Assembly: GCA_029948255.1 (NCBI GenBank)
Contig: JALIZF010001587.1
Span: 248,001-312,000, forward strand
From: Telmatactis stephensoni
Lineage: Eukaryota; Cnidaria; Anthozoa; Actiniaria; Isophelliidae
DNA length: 64,000 bases
Direction: 5' to 3'
Part shown: positions 62,049 to 64,000 of the stretch, piece after piece
Layout: each line of letters opens with the position of its first letter
How positions within the stretch are numbered: position 1 is the stretch's first letter
Notes under the pieces: model-generated
Databases searched by the model: none
The model's input: only the letters and a program-made list of their open reading frames with translations
Told to the model about the DNA's origin: nothing
Position numbers and translations under genes: made by a program

Positions 62049-62279
62049 GGACGTAGGAGTTGCACTATGTTATACACGCTTTTTAACTTTGACTTTCTAA
62101 AGATATTATTTATTATTGTTATTATTACTTTTTGTTAGGGGGAGGGATAGGGATAGGGCTGTTTTGTTTTAAAGGGGTTGGGTATGGTGGTTGAACCTTA
62201 GTAGGGGACGTCATGTCTTTTTGTTCTGCTACCTGTATGTATTCCATGTATATACAAATCCTTAAATAAATAAATAAAT
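62049..62279 (+). mobile_element. 231-bp truncated non-LTR-type insertion
   Basis: It is flanked by AAGGTCA on both sides and ends in an AAATA-repeat tail. The other copy of the segment has the uninterrupted site AAAAAGGTCAAAAATAG at about 40656. This is consistent with a 5'-truncated LINE or a related retroposed element. Confidence 0.85.
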
Positions 62280-62754
62280 AAGGTCAAAAATAGACTAATT
62301 TCATGAGTCATGTTGAAAAACTCTTAAGGCCTGCGCAGACTAGGGGAAATATTTGTCGATAACTAGTTGTGATATCGAGGTGAACATATCGACACTAAAA
62401 TCACTTTGTTCTCAAATTAAAATTAGCCCAGTTTGCTATGGGCAGCTACATTTTTTCCAGTTTGTTGGTCTAGTCATCGACAACAGTCATCGATAGCTAG
62501 TTATTGAAAACAAATGTTACCTAGTCTGCAAATGCCCTTATAAATGCATTAGACTTACACTGTATTACAGTTATACATACATGATTGAGACTCCCTCAAC
62601 AGGGCTTTTCAGCTCAATTTACAAATCCTAACTAAATCATATAAATCAAACATAAATGGATTAAGAATCCCAACTGGCAAGGAGGCAAACCAGTTGGCTA
62701 TATTACAAGCATGGCCGAGAAACTGAATCTGCACTAATCGAAATCGGAACAAAT

Positions 62755-62842
62755 TCAGTCTCAGCTAGTGGCCAGAGCGGGAATATAATCGAACCTGGGA
62801 CCGCCAGATCGCGAGACCAACGCTCTGACCTCTCGGCCATGC
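62755..62842 (-). mobile_element. tRNA-like SINE relic
   Basis: On the minus strand GGCCGAGAGGTCAGAGCG and CCCAGGTTCGATTATATTCC resemble A and B boxes of a tRNA. The same unit, more degenerate, lies at about 41488-41560 near the K1 3' end, so it is part of a repeated family. Confidence 0.55.
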
Positions 62843-63440
62843 TGCCTTCTTAGTAAATTTTTAAACATCTTAAAAATATGCGCATTACACAGTATGCAAA
62901 GTACAAGTGTCATTTCCTGGATGAATTCAGTGGACGTTACCCAGTTCTTGTTGGATTTCATCCTGATTCCTTCGGGAATCAAAAGACAAAGAAGTGGTAG
63001 CCATTTTGGATGAACAAACAATAGATGCTAATGAGAAATCTTTTGTTGAAGTTTATCCAAGATGGCTATCGTGACGTCACATTTAACCCAGCAATTTAGA
63101 ATTTACAAAAATTCAAAAAGTTTGAATGAGATTCTTTATGTTTCAGTAATATAAAATGCTCAAACGTTGCGCCATCGAGGGAGATTTTCCACAAACTTTC
63201 TCTTTTTGAACAAAATATGTTTTTTGTTATTTAACACGCTGCGCAATACTACTTCAAAGGTTACTTTATGTTTGCTGCACTCAAGTAAATGAATCGAATC
63301 AAATTTTAAAATTTAAATGAACCATTGATTTTACTTTGAGACTGGAGTCCTCAAAATTTAGAACAACGCCATCGGAAAAAGTGATATGGTAACTCTATTA
63401 AATCCCCCTTTATCAAAGGGAATAGAAACAAAAACATTCC

Positions 63441-64000
63441 GCTTAAGGGTGTACTGACATATATCGTTGCTGTGCAACAGTTGCTATGCAAAATAGGGTC
63501 TTATTTTGGCCGGCAAAATTGAATAGACGCACGCGCGCGCGTTTTTGGCGAGAATCATTTAACTTCCGGTAGAGCGACGCACACCTGACAAAAAGGACTC
63601 ATTTTCGTTCTTATTGCACATGCGCGGGACACTTTACTTCCGGTTTCTTTAAAAAGCTATAATCTTTGGCGAATTTCATCAGAACGAAGTGTTTTTTCAA
63701 TATTTATATTCTTTTCAGCCTTTTCTTCAAAGCCGAGCATGGGATTTGCGAAAAATTGAGAAATACGAAAGTTATTGGCATAAGTCGATCATTTTTGACG
63801 TTCAAAAAATCCTAAAAGGCTTATTTGGAAACCATTCTTAAAATCCATGCTCGATTCTATGCACCTTGGTCTCAAGATTAAAATAATGCATTTTAAATTC
63901 TCAAATATACAGTGCTGAAAAAAATTATAGCTTTTTGCTGTATCTATGACGTCACATGATGACGTCATGCAATGGCGTCATAAAATGCGAAAGTTCCCTC
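63441..64000. other. Window end, nothing recognised
   Basis: The sequence contains a CGCGCGCG run near 63533 and repeated GATGACGTCA-type motifs near 63950. No gene or element boundary could be supported. Confidence 0.4.

Larger units (their letters stand above)
61769..63440. repeat. Rearranged duplicate of the K1 3' flank
   Basis: Blocks match 40386-41340, with the piece around AAGAATCCCAACTGGCA (62663) moved ahead relative to the order near K1, where it follows at about 41445. It includes a second copy of the inverted-repeat element (about 62323-62540). Confidence 0.8.

Overview
This is eukaryotic genomic DNA, almost certainly from an anthozoan cnidarian (stony coral or close relative). 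It is AT-rich and has many GT-AG introns. It carries divergent members of the sea-anemone actinoporin-type fold and is packed with short inverted-repeat elements, tRNA-derived SINE-like units and microsatellites. Nothing looks prokaryotic. No true tRNA or rRNA gene and no CRISPR array was seen.

Three actinoporin-like genes lie at 1-17.3 kb. A (+, only its last two exons are recognisable, 1906-2925) is followed by B (-, 6922-3301, five exons) and C (+, 11235-17209, six exons). B and C are divergently arranged around a 4.3 kb spacer full of inverted-repeat elements. The exons were assembled by hand from splice sites. Intron phases agree between the genes (2,1,1,1,0 in C; 2,1,1,0 in B; 1 then 0 in A). 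The encoded proteins are about 221-223 aa with a short hydrophobic leader. All are far diverged from classical actinoporins, so toxicity should not be assumed.

Two large tandem paralogues fill 18.8-54.7 kb on the minus strand. K1 (54656-41573, 13 exons, about 1412 aa) lies upstream of K2 (33663-18837, 22 exons, about 1468 aa). Both encode a helical N-terminal region, two tandem tyrosine-kinase-like domains and a long Tyr/Pro-rich tail. All four kinase domains have lost key catalytic residues, so both proteins look like dual pseudokinases, probably cytoplasmic signalling scaffolds. Intron positions are shared in the second kinase domain and the tail junction, while the first kinase domain is nearly all in one exon in K1 and split across five in K2. 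K1 also has a weak RHIM-like motif near its N terminus, and K2 begins with a short acidic tyrosine-rich segment. This gene pair is the best candidate for an undescribed system here.

The K2-K1 intergenic space (33.7-41.5 kb) holds mobile DNA. There are two 838-bp TTAA-flanked elements in opposite orientation, a different 634-bp TTAA-flanked element with its empty site preserved in a neighbouring tandem repeat, and several palindromic MITEs. Upstream of K1 (54.7-64 kb) I recognise no gene. That stretch holds a roughly 2.6 kb element with long inverted termini (59.2-61.8 kb), which contains a SINE and a degenerate short-repeat array. Beyond it is a rearranged duplicate of the K1 3' flank (61.8-63.4 kb) that carries a non-LTR-type insertion absent from the other copy.
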